Assembly: GCF_002960445.1 (NCBI RefSeq)
Contig: NZ_POJD01000075.1
Coordinates: 32,809 to 96,808, forward strand
DNA length: 64,000 bases
Source of the DNA: Streptococcus suis
GTDB taxonomy: Bacteria > Bacillota > Bacilli > Lactobacillales > Streptococcaceae
Direction: 5' to 3'
Shown: piece after piece, positions 34,151 to 44,995 of the stretch
How positions within the stretch are numbered: position 1 is the first letter of the stretch
Layout of the letters: every line of letters begins with the position of its first letter
Position numbers and translations under genes: made by a program
The notes under the pieces: model-generated
Seen by the model: the letters and a program-made list of their open reading frames with translations, nothing else
Databases searched by the model: none
Told to the model about the DNA's origin: nothing

Positions 34151-36559
34151 TTATTTCCAATTAGAATAGGTGCCTAATCTTTTTTGTATAAATTCATATA
34201 CATCACTGTTTTGTCTATGGTTATTTTCTAGATAGGCTTTGTAGTCGTTTAGGTAAAACAGATAATACTCTCTCAGAAGTGTCATATCTTTGTTAAGTAA
34301 GCAGAAATCTACTATTTTCTCTTCCAAGCCTCTGATATTATCCATTATTCGTTTATCAGATAAGAGAGTATTGGTTATGCTGTTTTCCCGTACCCTATAC
34401 ACATATAGGTAGTCGTTGACAAAAACAATTTTATTGCTTTTAAAAAATAGTTTGTGCGTTGTGTATTGGTCTTCATGTAAAACTCCAAGAGGGTATCTAA
34501 TTGATTTACATGGATTACTATCATTGAATAGGCTTGTTCTGTATAGTTTTGCCCAAGCATTTACAAAAATTCCTAAAAAATACTGATGATGTCTTTCTAG
34601 ACATTGGTCCCCAGTTAAAAACTCTATTTTGTTGCCATTGTTGAGATGATTATGAAATAAAAATTGTGACGTATTCTCTTCAAATTTTATAAATTTACCA
34701 ATTGAAATATCGGTCTTGCAAGTACAAGCGTATGTATATAGGGTGTGAATACAATTGTTTTCAAGATAATCATCACTATCAACAAAGGTTACAAACTGAC
34801 CAGTTATTAGGTCAAGTCCCTTATTGCGAGCATCAGATAGTCCTCCATTTTCTTGATGAATAACCTTTATTCGACCATCTTTTGCTGCATAGTCATCACA
34901 AATCTTGCCTGAGCCATCTGTTGAACCATCGTTAACGAGGATGATTTCAAGGTTTTTATAGGTTTGATGGATAATACTATCTAGACACTGTGATAAATAG
35001 TTTTCGACATTGTAGACGGGCACTATAACGCTTACCAGTTCTTCTTTGATTTTCTTATAGACATAAAGATTTTCCTTCACATATGAAATCTTATCGCTAT
35101 TATAAGTTTCTGGTGTGAAATCTTGAGTTAGATTGATATGATTTTCCTTTACATAGCTTGTTTTGAATAGCTTAGCATAGTTGTTCGTTAAATAGTTTTG
35201 ATGTCTAGGGGACGTTTCAAAGTACCCTTTTACAGTTTCAGCTCTTAGAATTTTTTCATTAAATAGCTTGTCGTAGAAATAGTAGTTACCATCATTTTCA
35301 TCAAAGATAGAATTTTCCAGTAACACAATCTCTGATTGGTATTTTTCAGCACTGTCTATGGCTTTTTCTAATAATCTATCATCCAGGTCATCGATATGGT
35401 TGAGGCTGAGCAGGTATTGCCCCTCGACTAGCTCGAGTAGGTCTTGTTCTAGCTTAGTTTCTGAGCCTATCTTTAGGATGGCTATATTTTCCACATCAAG
35501 TAAGGATTTGGAGCGAATATCCTCCATTTGAATAGTCATCTCAGGGTCGTAATTTAGTAAGATAAGTTGGATATTCTTGTAACTCTGCTTACAAATTTTT
35601 TCGATAGTTGTTAGACTTGTTTCATTGTAAATTGGTAGTAGCAGACTTACTTTTATTTGTGGAATTGGCAATTGATGTTTTATCTCACCTGTCAAGTCAA
35701 GGACAATTTGTCGCAGATAATCTTGGTCCTCTGTAAAAACGATATCCTGATCAAAATTATGTTCAGCTGTGTGTTTGTGCTGGAGCTTGATTTTGGACTG
35801 GGCTTGCATGGTAAACCATTCGTACTCAGAATCAATGTGACCAATATCAATTGCTTGGATACCTGTTTTTGCCAAGCGATAGACCAGGGCTTTTGCTGTT
35901 GGACCCAACATTAGCAAGACTAATTTTCCTTTGCCGTATGCCTCGATAGCAGTTAGAATATCCTCGATTTGGGCATAGGCATTCTTAGAAGGACATATAA
36001 TCCGCTGGATGGATTTTGCAGCTTGAAATAGGTCATTACCCACACCAGAGCGGGAGGTCTTGCCTTCAACAATCAAAATGTCTTTCCCTGTCCAAATCTG
36101 TTTTAAGGTCTGGAAATAGGTAGTAGCTAAACCTTTATCTGCCAGATCCATATAGGGACGGGAGATAAAGGCATTTCCATACCAAGGTGCTTTACAAATT
36201 TGCCGGTAGTAGTCTTGGTAGTGTTGTAAATGTCCTAACCAAAAATGATTGAAAGCTTCTGTATAGCCTTCTCTGTTCTCAAAAACCTCGGGTAGACAAA
36301 CCATTAGGGACTTATCACTTTCAAGACCTAGTATCTCTTTTAGTTCGCTAGCTAGCTGAGGGTCGTAGTCTTGGTAAGGGATGCTGTGGCCTCCAATAAT
36401 GTTCATCTCTCCATCACCAAATCGTGCGACAGAGCAGGAATGTTCCAAAATATAGTCTAGGCTTTGAGAAATAGGTTTTACCTGGATGGGAATAGTTGGT
36501 GCATTCATAGGAAATTTCGTATTACTTTCTGCTTGACTTGCTAGTACCCACTTAGTCAT
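34151..36559 (-). CDS. multi-domain glycosyltransferase: DUF1792 (GT-D) + degenerate GT2 + GT2
   Basis: An 802-aa protein. Residues ~25-270 are a DUF1792/GT-D domain (ARFGDGEMNIIGGHSIPYQD, LMLGPTAKALVYRLA, DIGHIDSEYEW). Residues ~300-500 resemble a worn GT2 domain (KVSLLLPIYNETSLTTIEKI) lacking a clear DXD. Residues ~510-802 are an intact GT2 (VSVIVPVYNVENYLSQCLDS, LVNDGSTDGS, HQENGGLSDARNKGLD, FVDSDDYLENN). It resembles dGT1, which extends the glycan on Fap1-type adhesins. No good ribosome site precedes the ATG at 36559; MNAP at 36508 is an alternative start. It heads the leftward operon. Confidence 0.87.
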   Translation of the reverse strand: MTKWVLASQAESNTKFPMNAPTIPIQVKPISQSLDYILEHSCSVARFGDGEMNIIGGHSIPYQDYDPQLASELKEILGLESDKSLMVCLPEVFENREGYTEAFNHFWLGHLQHYQDYYRQICKAPWYGNAFISRPYMDLADKGLATTYFQTLKQIWTGKDILIVEGKTSRSGVGNDLFQAAKSIQRIICPSKNAYAQIEDILTAIEAYGKGKLVLLMLGPTAKALVYRLAKTGIQAIDIGHIDSEYEWFTMQAQSKIKLQHKHTAEHNFDQDIVFTEDQDYLRQIVLDLTGEIKHQLPIPQIKVSLLLPIYNETSLTTIEKICKQSYKNIQLILLNYDPEMTIQMEDIRSKSLLDVENIAILKIGSETKLEQDLLELVEGQYLLSLNHIDDLDDRLLEKAIDSAEKYQSEIVLLENSIFDENDGNYYFYDKLFNEKILRAETVKGYFETSPRHQNYLTNNYAKLFKTSYVKENHINLTQDFTPETYNSDKISYVKENLYVYKKIKEELVSVIVPVYNVENYLSQCLDSIIHQTYKNLEIILVNDGSTDGSGKICDDYAAKDGRIKVIHQENGGLSDARNKGLDLITGQFVTFVDSDDYLENNCIHTLYTYACTCKTDISIGKFIKFEENTSQFLFHNHLNNGNKIEFLTGDQCLERHHQYFLGIFVNAWAKLYRTSLFNDSNPCKSIRYPLGVLHEDQYTTHKLFFKSNKIVFVNDYLYVYRVRENSITNTLLSDKRIMDNIRGLEEKIVDFCLLNKDMTLLREYYLFYLNDYKAYLENNHRQNSDVYEFIQKRLGTYSNWK

Positions 36560-36960
36560 TAAACAGGTTTATTTTGTGTAAGACAAGTAGGTAGTCTAGG
36601 TTATGGGGACAATGCTTGATTTCAAACTTCTGATTGGTCTGTTGAAGTAGATGGTAAATTTTGTGATGAAGAAACGGAGTTTTTTTGCTAGAAGCAAATC
36701 TACAATATTGCGCCGTCGACATATGTGATGCTGTCGCCATCATCGTGACTAGCAGTTTATAGGCACTCTTCTAGAATGTTTTCTCGAATATTTGGTAGCT
36801 CAGATCCCCCACCATTTTCTTTATGAAGACATGAATGCAGTTATCATGATTAGTATCATACTCTGTAGACAATCTTCTAAATAGGCTGGAGCATTAAAGA
36901 CATGCCCAATCGAATTGATGGCCGGGGACTGTATGACGAGCTCCTTATACTTAATTATTT
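36560..36960 (-). pseudogene. decayed GT2 glycosyltransferase fragments
   Basis: The minus strand between the two arms has no intact gene but shows GT2 remnants in shifting frames: FNAPAYLEDCLQSM (about 36866-36907, as in the YNaexYLexCLxSi motif) and HKENGGGSELPNIRENILEE (about 36764-36823, as in the HxENGGLSxARN motif), with stops and a deletion between them. A 63-codon open stretch at 36552-36743 (ending LVLHKINLFND) may be a further tail piece. These suggest an additional glycosyltransferase gene of this cluster that was lost. Confidence 0.5.
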
Positions 36961-37164
36961 TACCATAGATTGAATGATTTAGACAATTTCTGTTGGATGG
37001 AGTAGGGAGTAGAGGAATATTTTTTATATATAGATATGATTATATCAAAAAAAGGTCGTGTAGCCTATCCTGGTCAAAAGAATAAGACCAAGTAAGCTGT
37101 ATTGGAAGGCGAGGTGGCAGGTATCAAATTTACTTCCTATGGAAATTATGGTAAAATGAAATAA
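36961..37164 (+). pseudogene. broken plus-strand reading frame of unknown family
   Basis: One frame runs from 36961 to the TAA at 37162-37164, interrupted by TAG near 37003 and TAA at 37093. Pieces read FLYIDMIISKKGRVAYPGQK and AVLEGEVAGIKFTSYGNYGK. The protein-like composition in a single frame across both stops suggests a former gene end. I do not recognise it. The remaining bases up to secY2 carry only AT-rich promoter-like sequence (TATGGTAAAAT near 37147). Confidence 0.4.
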
Positions 37165-37198
37165 TATAGAAACTTTTAGAAGAATAGTAATACAGACG

Positions 37199-38428
37199 AT
37201 GAAGAAAGTATTTTTTAGATATCCTGTTTTAGGAAAGTTCCTGGTTACAGGTTTGATTATATTTATCCTGTTAGCAGGTCGTTATTTACCAGTTCCCTTG
37301 GTGGATTTGACCAACTACCTGCCTCGGTCGGGGGCTAATCAATTGGCCGGGTACCAGGTATCAGAAAGTGGTTTGCCTTCGATATCTGTCTTTTCTTTGG
37401 GCTTAGGTCCATGGATGTACGCTACGATTTTAATCTCTCTATTTTCAATTGGCAGTAAGCAAAGTTCTCTTTCCCCACAGATGATGGAGTTTCGAAAGAA
37501 TAGCTTAATGTTGTTGCTAGCCTTTATTCAAGGTTTAGGTCAAGCAATTAGTTTGAACTATGGTGGGGGCAGTAAAGCAACCCTTGTTGATGAGATTTTT
37601 TTTGTGACCCTGGTTACCATTGCAGGAGCCTTTGTGATTAGCTGGTTAGCCAGTATGAACGCTACATATGGATTGGGAGGGACGGCCATCATTATTTTAA
37701 TCAATATTATTGTTGGTCAGTTTTATCTTTTCCCTCTTTTTCTTGATTTGTTCCAGACAGAATTAGCTATTGTGGGGGTCTTGATTTTAGGATGGACAGC
37801 CATTTCCATTTATTTAACGCTTGTTTTGGATCAGGCTGAATATAGGGTTCCCATCCAGAGAATTGCTATCAAGAATGACTTGATGAAAGAGGCTTATATG
37901 CCTATTAAATTAAATATCTCTGGTGGGATGCCTTTCATGTATGCCTATACCTTGTTGGCCTTTCCGCAATACATCTTATTGCTCTTATCCTTCTTGTTTC
38001 CTAATCATGCCTCCATGTTCCAATATATTGCCAGTTATTTTGCCCTTACGCATGTGGAAGGTGTCTGGTTCTTTTTGATTATACTGGCTCTTTTAACGAT
38101 CAGCTTTGCTTTTACGACTATCAATCCAACTGAAAAAACAAAGGAAATGCGTCGGACGGGAGATTATATTCCTTTTATTAGACCAGGGCAACCTACCAAG
38201 ACTTATCTGACTGCCCTTATTGTAAAAATTGCCACCATCAATGCCATTTTCATAATTAGTATGGTGGGAATTCCCATTCTTCTTAGTCTAGATTATCCAG
38301 AAATTCAGAAGATTGCTGGTTTACCGGGGATTTTTATGATGGTTGTGGGAATTTTATTGACCATTATTAAAGAAGTTAAGATGCTGGGCTTAAAGAAACG
38401 CTACGGGTCACTTTTTGAATGGAAGTAG
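37199..38428 (+). CDS. secY2: accessory Sec translocase channel SecY2
   Basis: A 409-aa polytopic membrane protein, similar to SecY but shorter and divergent: start MKKVFFRYPVLGKFLVTGLI, then GRYLPVPLVDL, PSISVFSLGLGPWMYATILI, and TGDYIPFIRPGQPT near residue 318 (compare GxxIPGIRPG in SecY). It forms the membrane channel dedicated to the serine-rich repeat glycoprotein. First gene of the rightward arm secY2-asp1-asp2-asp3-secA2-gtfA-gtfB-asp4, which overlaps or abuts throughout. Confidence 0.95.
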   Translation: MKKVFFRYPVLGKFLVTGLIIFILLAGRYLPVPLVDLTNYLPRSGANQLAGYQVSESGLPSISVFSLGLGPWMYATILISLFSIGSKQSSLSPQMMEFRKNSLMLLLAFIQGLGQAISLNYGGGSKATLVDEIFFVTLVTIAGAFVISWLASMNATYGLGGTAIIILINIIVGQFYLFPLFLDLFQTELAIVGVLILGWTAISIYLTLVLDQAEYRVPIQRIAIKNDLMKEAYMPIKLNISGGMPFMYAYTLLAFPQYILLLLSFLFPNHASMFQYIASYFALTHVEGVWFFLIILALLTISFAFTTINPTEKTKEMRRTGDYIPFIRPGQPTKTYLTALIVKIATINAIFIISMVGIPILLSLDYPEIQKIAGLPGIFMMVVGILLTIIKEVKMLGLKKRYGSLFEWK

Positions 38429-38436
38429 GAGAAGAT

Positions 38437-39981
38437 ATGACATATTACTTTATTCCGTCCTGGTATCCAGATTATCGGCCTTGGTATGATAATACGACTA
38501 ATTGGTATAGTATGTGGTCAATCGCTCGTTTTGATGATACCATCAACCAGTTGCGTATGTTTGAAGCAGCAGGTGAGAGAAACAGGTTGCTCATCTTAAA
38601 TTACATGCCAAATCTTCGTTATTACAAGCACCGTTACGATTTGTTTGAGGTGGATACATGGTCCCTCTTTGATGACTTGCAAGGCATTGGAGAGTTTCAG
38701 GGGGCAGTGATTAATTACTTGGATTTTGACTGGCCTCAGGGGATTGAATTTGTTAATAGTCCCTTTATGGCCATGGCCCTCCTGAAAGGTGAGGTCTATG
38801 CTCAGATTGAATTTGGAGAATCGGGACAGGTCATCTGGATTGATTTCTTTGAAACTGCTAGCCTTTCTAAAAAAATGGTCTTTGATGATAGGGGATTTGT
38901 ATCTAGTATTCTCTACTTTCAGGATGGTCAGCCCTACTATCAGGATTATTTAGGTCTAGATGGTCGTTGGAGGATACGAGAGTATCTAGGACAAGGGCAA
39001 GAAACAGTGTACATCAATCCGGATCTGACAGGGGCTATTGCTAATAAAATAGTCTATGAAAGCATAGAAGACCTGATTGAGGAACGGCTGACTGCCTATC
39101 TGCAGACTGGCTCAGAGCAAGGACTTATATTTTTGACAGCTTCTCCCCAGCATCACGATTTAGTAATGAGAGCAAAGGGAGAGCAAAAAGTCCTCTTATC
39201 ATTTTTCGGTCAACGTTTTCCATTGGAACAGACGGAACGATTGCTGCCCATGTTGGCTACTGTTGACTTGGTGCTTACGGATAGTAAGAAAACAGCTGAT
39301 TACTTGTCAACATTTAAGATTGCTCCAATTCATCACGTGTCATTGTTTGACACTCGCTTGGCCTTGGGTCAGAGCCAGCGGCTCAAGGAACTGAATGTTT
39401 ATTTCTTGCTAGATGGCTTAAATCAGGCTGATTATCGTGCCTGCTTAGACCTTTTATTTGCAAGTATGGAAGAGTATGAGGATCTTCATCTCCACTTGGT
39501 TTCCTATCAAACAGATCGCGAGGTCATCCAGCGTCTTAGTCAGGATTTAGAGAACCTTCTGGAAACAAGGTCGGAGTCCTATCTGTTTTTTGAAAAAGAA
39601 GAAGGACAACTCTTTGAATTTGGAGATACAGTAAGCCAGAAAAGTCGGATAAAGTTGTCCTTTTTCCATAGTGAGAATGAGGTTATTCGAACGTTGCAAG
39701 ATATTCGTTTAATCATTGATTTGGCAGAAGAACCAGATTTATACACCCAGATAGCAGGGATAAGCTCGGGTATTCCCCAAATCAATCGAGTAGAAACGGA
39801 ATTTGTTGAACATATGAAAAATGGTTTTATTCTGTTCAGGGATGGAGGACTGCTAGCAGCTATAGATTTTTACCTATCTGGTCTGACTAACTGGAATAAG
39901 TCGCTAATTCATTCTGTTCAAAAGATTTCGGAATATACAAGTGGTGTCTTAGTAGAAAAAGTGAAAGAAAAAATAAACTAA
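38437..39981 (+). CDS. asp1: accessory Sec system protein Asp1
   Basis: A 514-aa Asp1 protein starting MTYYFIPSWYPDYRPWYDNT, with two Rossmann-like halves resembling a GT-B fold without an obvious nucleotide-sugar site. Asp1, Asp2 and Asp3 form a complex that binds the glycosylated adhesin and is required for its export with SecA2. The start at 38437 has GTAGGAGAAG; the in-frame ATG at 38419 lies inside secY2 without a ribosome site. Stop and asp2 start share one base (TAATG). Confidence 0.92.
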   Translation: MTYYFIPSWYPDYRPWYDNTTNWYSMWSIARFDDTINQLRMFEAAGERNRLLILNYMPNLRYYKHRYDLFEVDTWSLFDDLQGIGEFQGAVINYLDFDWPQGIEFVNSPFMAMALLKGEVYAQIEFGESGQVIWIDFFETASLSKKMVFDDRGFVSSILYFQDGQPYYQDYLGLDGRWRIREYLGQGQETVYINPDLTGAIANKIVYESIEDLIEERLTAYLQTGSEQGLIFLTASPQHHDLVMRAKGEQKVLLSFFGQRFPLEQTERLLPMLATVDLVLTDSKKTADYLSTFKIAPIHHVSLFDTRLALGQSQRLKELNVYFLLDGLNQADYRACLDLLFASMEEYEDLHLHLVSYQTDREVIQRLSQDLENLLETRSESYLFFEKEEGQLFEFGDTVSQKSRIKLSFFHSENEVIRTLQDIRLIIDLAEEPDLYTQIAGISSGIPQINRVETEFVEHMKNGFILFRDGGLLAAIDFYLSGLTNWNKSLIHSVQKISEYTSGVLVEKVKEKIN

Positions 39982-41645
39982 TGGGAAAAAAGACAGCTAT
40001 TTTACAAGTTGGTGGTGTGAATTGGCAGGAAGAAGTGACTGTTTCTGAACGATTAGCATGGCATTATTATTCACTAGATGATTTAGCTATTCTGCTTGAA
40101 CAGCTAGACACTGCCACAAAAGAACGGACCAAACTAGAGGAAACCAGAAAACAATTGAAAGACTTCTTGCAGCATTCCGAATCTGTTCCAGAGGAGCAAG
40201 AGGAACTGGAAGCTTTGGAGGAAAAACTGGCTCTTTTGCAGGATAAGGTAGATAGCTATCCACAATTTTCGGCCCTTATTTTATCAGAGGATGCCTATCC
40301 GATGCTCATGGAGAAGGTCATGGCACAGTTTAAGGTCTATGAGATTTTTTATCCAGTAGCTTGGCAAGCACCAGAGTGGCTCCAGCAACTGCTGAGAACT
40401 AGCATGGCCCAAACCTACAATCCTGAGGAGAGGGAAGCCTTTGTCCATACCTTGTCCAAAGGGTTATTTGTTGGTCAGTCTGGTGCCAAGGTCCATATTG
40501 ATGATCTGGAAGTTTCTCCAAATTTTTCAGGCAAAATTCATATGGAGGGCCGGAAATACATGACCTTTGAAGGAGAATTTGGGGAAGATTTTCAGCAACT
40601 AGCCTTCTTTCGCTACAATATCCCTTATGGAGATTGGCAGTTGTTGAATCTCTTTTTGGAACACCGTCATTCCTCTCAAGCAGAAGTTCGTATGTTGGTT
40701 CGACTGATTCCAGATGGATCAACTAACCAGATTTTTCAGCAATGGGAATTTGACGGAAATAGCTTGAAGGATCAGGTTGTCATTGATGCAAATATAGATG
40801 GCTATCTCTTTATTTCTATCCTGGCTAAGGGTGTGGGGAGAGTAGAAATCGGGGACCTCCACTATCGTTGGGGAAGAAATGGTTTGGGTGAGTTTATCTT
40901 GGGCGGACAACGTCTGGTCGACCATCAGCTTCAGGAGATTTTTACCTACTTTGACCCAGCTGATTTTAAACCCCCTCTTTGTGTGTATTTTTCTGGTTTT
41001 CGTACTGCCGAAGGTTTTGAAGGCTTTTGGATGATGAAGAGTTTAAAAACACCCTTCATGCTGATTTGTGATCCGAGATTGGACGGTGGGTCCTTCTATT
41101 TGGGAAGTCAGGAATTGGAAGATAAAATTCAAGGCAAGATAGAGGAAACGTTGGATTTTCTAGGTTTTGATTCCAGTCAATTGATTTTGTCTGGTATGTC
41201 TATGGGGACCTTTGGTGCTTCCTATTATGGAGCCAAATTACAACCACATGGGATTGTTATCAGCAAACCCCTTCTGAGCTTGGGGGATATGGCCTTGGCC
41301 GAGCATTTACATAGACCGGGAGGCTTTCCGACTTCCTTGGACTTGTTGTATTCGACATACAGGTCAATGGATCAAGAGGCGGCTGAAAGGCTCAATCAAC
41401 GCTTTTGGACCTTGATGAAAGAAGGTGTTTATGCTTCGACAAAATTTGCGGTAGCCTATATGAAAGAAGACGATTATGATGCGACTGCTTTTGAACGGTT
41501 AGTTCGTACCAGTAAGGCAACGGGGGCGACCATTTTGGGGAGAGGTTATTCAGGTCGTCACCTGGATGGTAGTGCGGCAACTTCTGGTTGGTTTATCAAG
41601 CAGTACCGCGATATGTTGGATAAGGATTTTAAGAGGGGGACATAG
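39981..41645 (+). CDS. asp2: accessory Sec system protein Asp2 (acetyltransferase)
   Basis: A 554-aa protein with a coiled N-terminal part (residues ~30-95), a carbohydrate-binding-like middle and an alpha/beta-hydrolase-like C-terminal domain. That domain contains the nucleophile motif GMSMGTFGASYYGA (Ser near residue 405). Characterised Asp2 proteins O-acetylate GlcNAc on the adhesin and also function in export. Start overlaps the asp1 stop by one base; asp3 starts two bases after its stop. Confidence 0.92.
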   Translation: MGKKTAILQVGGVNWQEEVTVSERLAWHYYSLDDLAILLEQLDTATKERTKLEETRKQLKDFLQHSESVPEEQEELEALEEKLALLQDKVDSYPQFSALILSEDAYPMLMEKVMAQFKVYEIFYPVAWQAPEWLQQLLRTSMAQTYNPEEREAFVHTLSKGLFVGQSGAKVHIDDLEVSPNFSGKIHMEGRKYMTFEGEFGEDFQQLAFFRYNIPYGDWQLLNLFLEHRHSSQAEVRMLVRLIPDGSTNQIFQQWEFDGNSLKDQVVIDANIDGYLFISILAKGVGRVEIGDLHYRWGRNGLGEFILGGQRLVDHQLQEIFTYFDPADFKPPLCVYFSGFRTAEGFEGFWMMKSLKTPFMLICDPRLDGGSFYLGSQELEDKIQGKIEETLDFLGFDSSQLILSGMSMGTFGASYYGAKLQPHGIVISKPLLSLGDMALAEHLHRPGGFPTSLDLLYSTYRSMDQEAAERLNQRFWTLMKEGVYASTKFAVAYMKEDDYDATAFERLVRTSKATGATILGRGYSGRHLDGSAATSGWFIKQYRDMLDKDFKRGT

Positions 41646-41646
41646 T

Positions 41647-42594
41647 GTGCGTTTAGTGATTAAATGGAACCATTTTGCACAAGACAGCTATTCGTACGGC
41701 AGTCAAATTGATTTTGACAAGGAGTTGATTAGATTTGAAAACGCCCTTATGCCTCCAAGTTTTGAAGTAAAAAAATGGTACTCTAGGACTAATTTCCAAG
41801 CCAAGCGCCAGACACCGACACTTCCTCTTTTGAAAAAGGGGGAGAGCTACCAGTTGGTACTAGATGCAGAGGCCTATCCGCAAGGTAGCCTATACATGCA
41901 TCTGGTGTTCTTTGATCGTTTTGGTCAAGAATTAGGATCTGAGATTTTAAAAGACAAGCAATCTATTTTTACCTACCCCAAGGATGCCTATGCCTATGAG
42001 ATTTCTTTAGTAAATGCAGGTTGTAAGCGTCTGGTTTTTCACTCGATCTTGCTACAATCCACTTTCTCCCCTCCAGAGGATGTGACTTTTTTAGAAGAAA
42101 AATGCAATCCGACAAGCCCAGCTCGCTTAAATATTGTCTTTTTAGAGCATTCCGAGGACTTATACTATGAAAAGGACTTGTTTACAGAATGTGTGAACAG
42201 GCTAGGTGATGTGATCTTTATTTCAGATAGGGCAGAGAATGTGTCCATGTTTCATCCGCAGACAGAGCAATTTATAATGGACTGTCTAGCTAAATACTCA
42301 GAAGCAACTGTATATTTATTTGCTTATGGTCCAAAGGGAAATCTTGCTGCTTCTTACTATGATGCGAAAATCAAGTCGGCAGGCTTGTTTGTTAGTCCGG
42401 TATTTGAACCAGAAGAAACCTATCGTTCGCAACTGAAGGAACAGGGGATTTCTCTACATAATGCAGAAGATTTGATAAAGCGTGCTAGTAGGAAGCACGA
42501 AAAGTGTGGGGATATCAGTGAAGGTTTTGTTTCTTCTCTGGTCCATCCCCTGCGGCTCCTTATCCAGCAATTTTTAGACAAGGATGGTTCTTGA
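41647..42594 (+). CDS. asp3: accessory Sec system protein Asp3
   Basis: A 315-aa Asp3 protein. It starts at a GTG (41647, beginning [20 protein letters not shown]), which follows an AAGAGGGGG ribosome site; the frame is also open further upstream inside asp2. A beta-rich N-terminal half ([20 protein letters not shown]) matches the conserved Asp3 domain, and the C-terminal half is a less conserved alpha/beta region. Asp3 bridges Asp1/2 and SecA2. The secA2 start lies near its stop. Confidence 0.87.
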   Translation: MRLVIKWNHFAQDSYSYGSQIDFDKELIRFENALMPPSFEVKKWYSRTNFQAKRQTPTLPLLKKGESYQLVLDAEAYPQGSLYMHLVFFDRFGQELGSEILKDKQSIFTYPKDAYAYEISLVNAGCKRLVFHSILLQSTFSPPEDVTFLEEKCNPTSPARLNIVFLEHSEDLYYEKDLFTECVNRLGDVIFISDRAENVSMFHPQTEQFIMDCLAKYSEATVYLFAYGPKGNLAASYYDAKIKSAGLFVSPVFEPEETYRSQLKEQGISLHNAEDLIKRASRKHEKCGDISEGFVSSLVHPLRLLIQQFLDKDGS

Positions 42595-42598
42595 ACGA

Positions 42599-44983
42599 AT
42601 GAAAAAACTCCGACAATTTTTCTCTATGGATTATTATCGTCTAAAGAGATTGAAGAGGATTTTTACAGAAATTGACAGCTTGAAGGAAGAAATGGCAGGC
42701 CTGACGGATGCTGAAATGCGTGGTAAGACACAGGAGTTCAAAGCAAGATTGGCAGCTGGTGCTAGCTTGGATGATCTCATGGTGGAGGCTTACGCCTTGG
42801 TTCGGGAAGCGGCAAAGCGTGTCTTGGGGATGTTTCCCTATCCTGTTCAAGTAATGGGAGCCATTGTTCTTCACGAGGGCAATATTGCTGAGATGAAGAC
42901 GGGCGAGGGTAAAACCTTGACGGCTACTATGCCTCTCTATCTCAATGCCTTAGAAGGCAAGAGTGCTATGTTGGTGACAACCAGTGCGTACTTGGCCCGC
43001 CGTGATGCAGAAGAGATGGGAGCTGTCTATCGATTTTTAGGTTTGACAGTGGCCTGTGCAGTAGAGGACACAGAGAAAAAGACCAGTATGGGTTCTAGCC
43101 AGAAGAAGGCTATTTATGCTGCTGATATTGTTTATACGACAAATTCTAGCTTGGGATTTGATTACCTGTTCGAGAATTTGGTTACCCATCAGGACAATAA
43201 ATATTTACGCCCCTTTCATTATGCGATTATTGATGAAGCCGATGCTGTTTTGCTAGATACTGCCCAAACTCCCTTGATTGTTTCGGGGTCTCCCCGTGTT
43301 CAGTCCAATCTGTATGCTATTGCTGATCATTTTGTCAGAGGTTTACAGGGTGGGGAAGGGTATTACTACAATCGAGAGCATGGAGAAGTCTGGTTGACTC
43401 AGGCAGGAATGGATGAGGCAGAGCGTTATTTTAGTTCGCAGGAATTGTTCGATTATGACCATGCAGAGTTGGTACGCCATGTCATTTTGGCCCTTCAGGC
43501 TCATAAGTTATATACCTTGGGTAAAAATTATGTCATCCAAGATGATGAGATTAAATTGCTAGACAAGACAGATGGTCGGATGCTGACAGGAACGCGGCTA
43601 CAAGGTGGTATTCATCAGGCAATTGAGCAAAAAGAGGGGGTTAAGATTACTCCTGAAATGCGGTCGATTGCTTCTGTAACCTACCAAAATCTGTTTTTGA
43701 TGTTTGGTAAGCTAGCTGGTATGACAGGAACAGGTAAGACTGCAGAGGCGGAATTTATCGAAACTTATAACATGGAAGTCATTCAAATTCCTACCAACAA
43801 ACCTGTCATCAGGAAGGATTTTCCAGATAAGATTTATACGACCATGCCTGAAAAAATTACTGCCTCTTTGGATTTAGTAAAAAAGGTTCATGCGACAGGT
43901 CAGCCCATTCTTCTGGTGACAGGGTCGGTCAATATGTCAGAGATTTATTCGGAAATGCTCTTATTAGAGGGTATTCCCCATAGTTTGCTCAATGCCTACA
44001 ATGCTGCCAAAGAAGCGCAGATGGTGGCAGAAGCTGGTCAGTTAGGCACAGTAACGGTAGCTACCAATATGGCAGGCCGTGGAACAGATATAAAACTGGG
44101 ACCAGGCGTGCGAGAGTTGGGTGGTCTGGCTGTCATCGGGACTGAACGGATGAAAAGTCAGCGGATGGATCTGCAAATGCGTGGGCGGTCCGGTCGCCAA
44201 GGGGATCCAGGTTTCAGTCAATTTTTTGCCTGTCTTGAAGATGATTTGCTGATTGAAAATGGCGGCAAGTGGATCCAAGATTTCTATAAGAAAAATAAGG
44301 ATAAGGTAAATCCAGATCAACCACAGGAATTGACTGGGAAACGGTTCAGAAGGGCCTTGCAACAATCCCAAGAGGCCAGTGATGGCTCTGGCAGAGCTTC
44401 ACGGAGCATGACCCTTCAATTTGACGAGAGTGTCAAACTCCAAAGGGACTATGTTTATAAAGAAAGAGATGCGATTATTGAGGGAAGAAGTCAGGAGCTA
44501 GATATTTTGCAGTTTGCTAGGGAGGATATCGAGCTTTATCTGAAGCGCCATACGACTTTAGAAGCTCATAGTTTGGAACGCTATATCTTGGATCATATCA
44601 CTTATGATTTTCACGACTTTCCTACAGGCTTAGAAGTAAAAAATCCTAAGCAGGTCGCTAGCTTCTTGTTGGGGATTGTGGAAGCCGAAATCCAGAAGAA
44701 GAAAGAATTTTTACGGGCTGACTATCTTCAATTTGAGCGTTTAGCAGTCCTAAAAGCCATCGATGAATGCTGGGTGGAAGAAGTGGACTATCTTCAACAG
44801 CTACGCATTATTGCAGGTGCTAGACAGGTAGCCCAACGTAATCCAGTATTTGAGTATCACCAAGAAGCCTATAAGGGTTACAAGAAAATGAAAGAAGAAA
44901 TCAAGCGCAATATCCTTCAGAACATTCTCTTGAGCGATGTTTCCTATACAGAAAAAGGGGAGCTGCAGGTGTATTTTGCTTAG
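42599..44983 (+). CDS. secA2: accessory Sec ATPase SecA2
   Basis: A 794-aa SecA-family motor: Walker [13 protein letters not shown] (residue ~100), [20 protein letters not shown] (DEAD box, residue ~207), [26 protein letters not shown] (residue ~487) and [12 protein letters not shown]. The C-terminal zinc/SecB-binding tail of housekeeping SecA is absent, as in SecA2. It drives the adhesin through SecY2. Two starts are possible: ATG 42584 overlaps asp3 with no spacing to AAGG; ATG 42599 is preferred and gives the usual streptococcal length. Confidence 0.93.
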   Translation: MKKLRQFFSMDYYRLKRLKRIFTEIDSLKEEMAGLTDAEMRGKTQEFKARLAAGASLDDLMVEAYALVREAAKRVLGMFPYPVQVMGAIVLHEGNIAEMKTGEGKTLTATMPLYLNALEGKSAMLVTTSAYLARRDAEEMGAVYRFLGLTVACAVEDTEKKTSMGSSQKKAIYAADIVYTTNSSLGFDYLFENLVTHQDNKYLRPFHYAIIDEADAVLLDTAQTPLIVSGSPRVQSNLYAIADHFVRGLQGGEGYYYNREHGEVWLTQAGMDEAERYFSSQELFDYDHAELVRHVILALQAHKLYTLGKNYVIQDDEIKLLDKTDGRMLTGTRLQGGIHQAIEQKEGVKITPEMRSIASVTYQNLFLMFGKLAGMTGTGKTAEAEFIETYNMEVIQIPTNKPVIRKDFPDKIYTTMPEKITASLDLVKKVHATGQPILLVTGSVNMSEIYSEMLLLEGIPHSLLNAYNAAKEAQMVAEAGQLGTVTVATNMAGRGTDIKLGPGVRELGGLAVIGTERMKSQRMDLQMRGRSGRQGDPGFSQFFACLEDDLLIENGGKWIQDFYKKNKDKVNPDQPQELTGKRFRRALQQSQEASDGSGRASRSMTLQFDESVKLQRDYVYKERDAIIEGRSQELDILQFAREDIELYLKRHTTLEAHSLERYILDHITYDFHDFPTGLEVKNPKQVASFLLGIVEAEIQKKKEFLRADYLQFERLAVLKAIDECWVEEVDYLQQLRIIAGARQVAQRNPVFEYHQEAYKGYKKMKEEIKRNILQNILLSDVSYTEKGELQVYFA

Positions 44984-44995
44984 GAAAGGAAAGAA

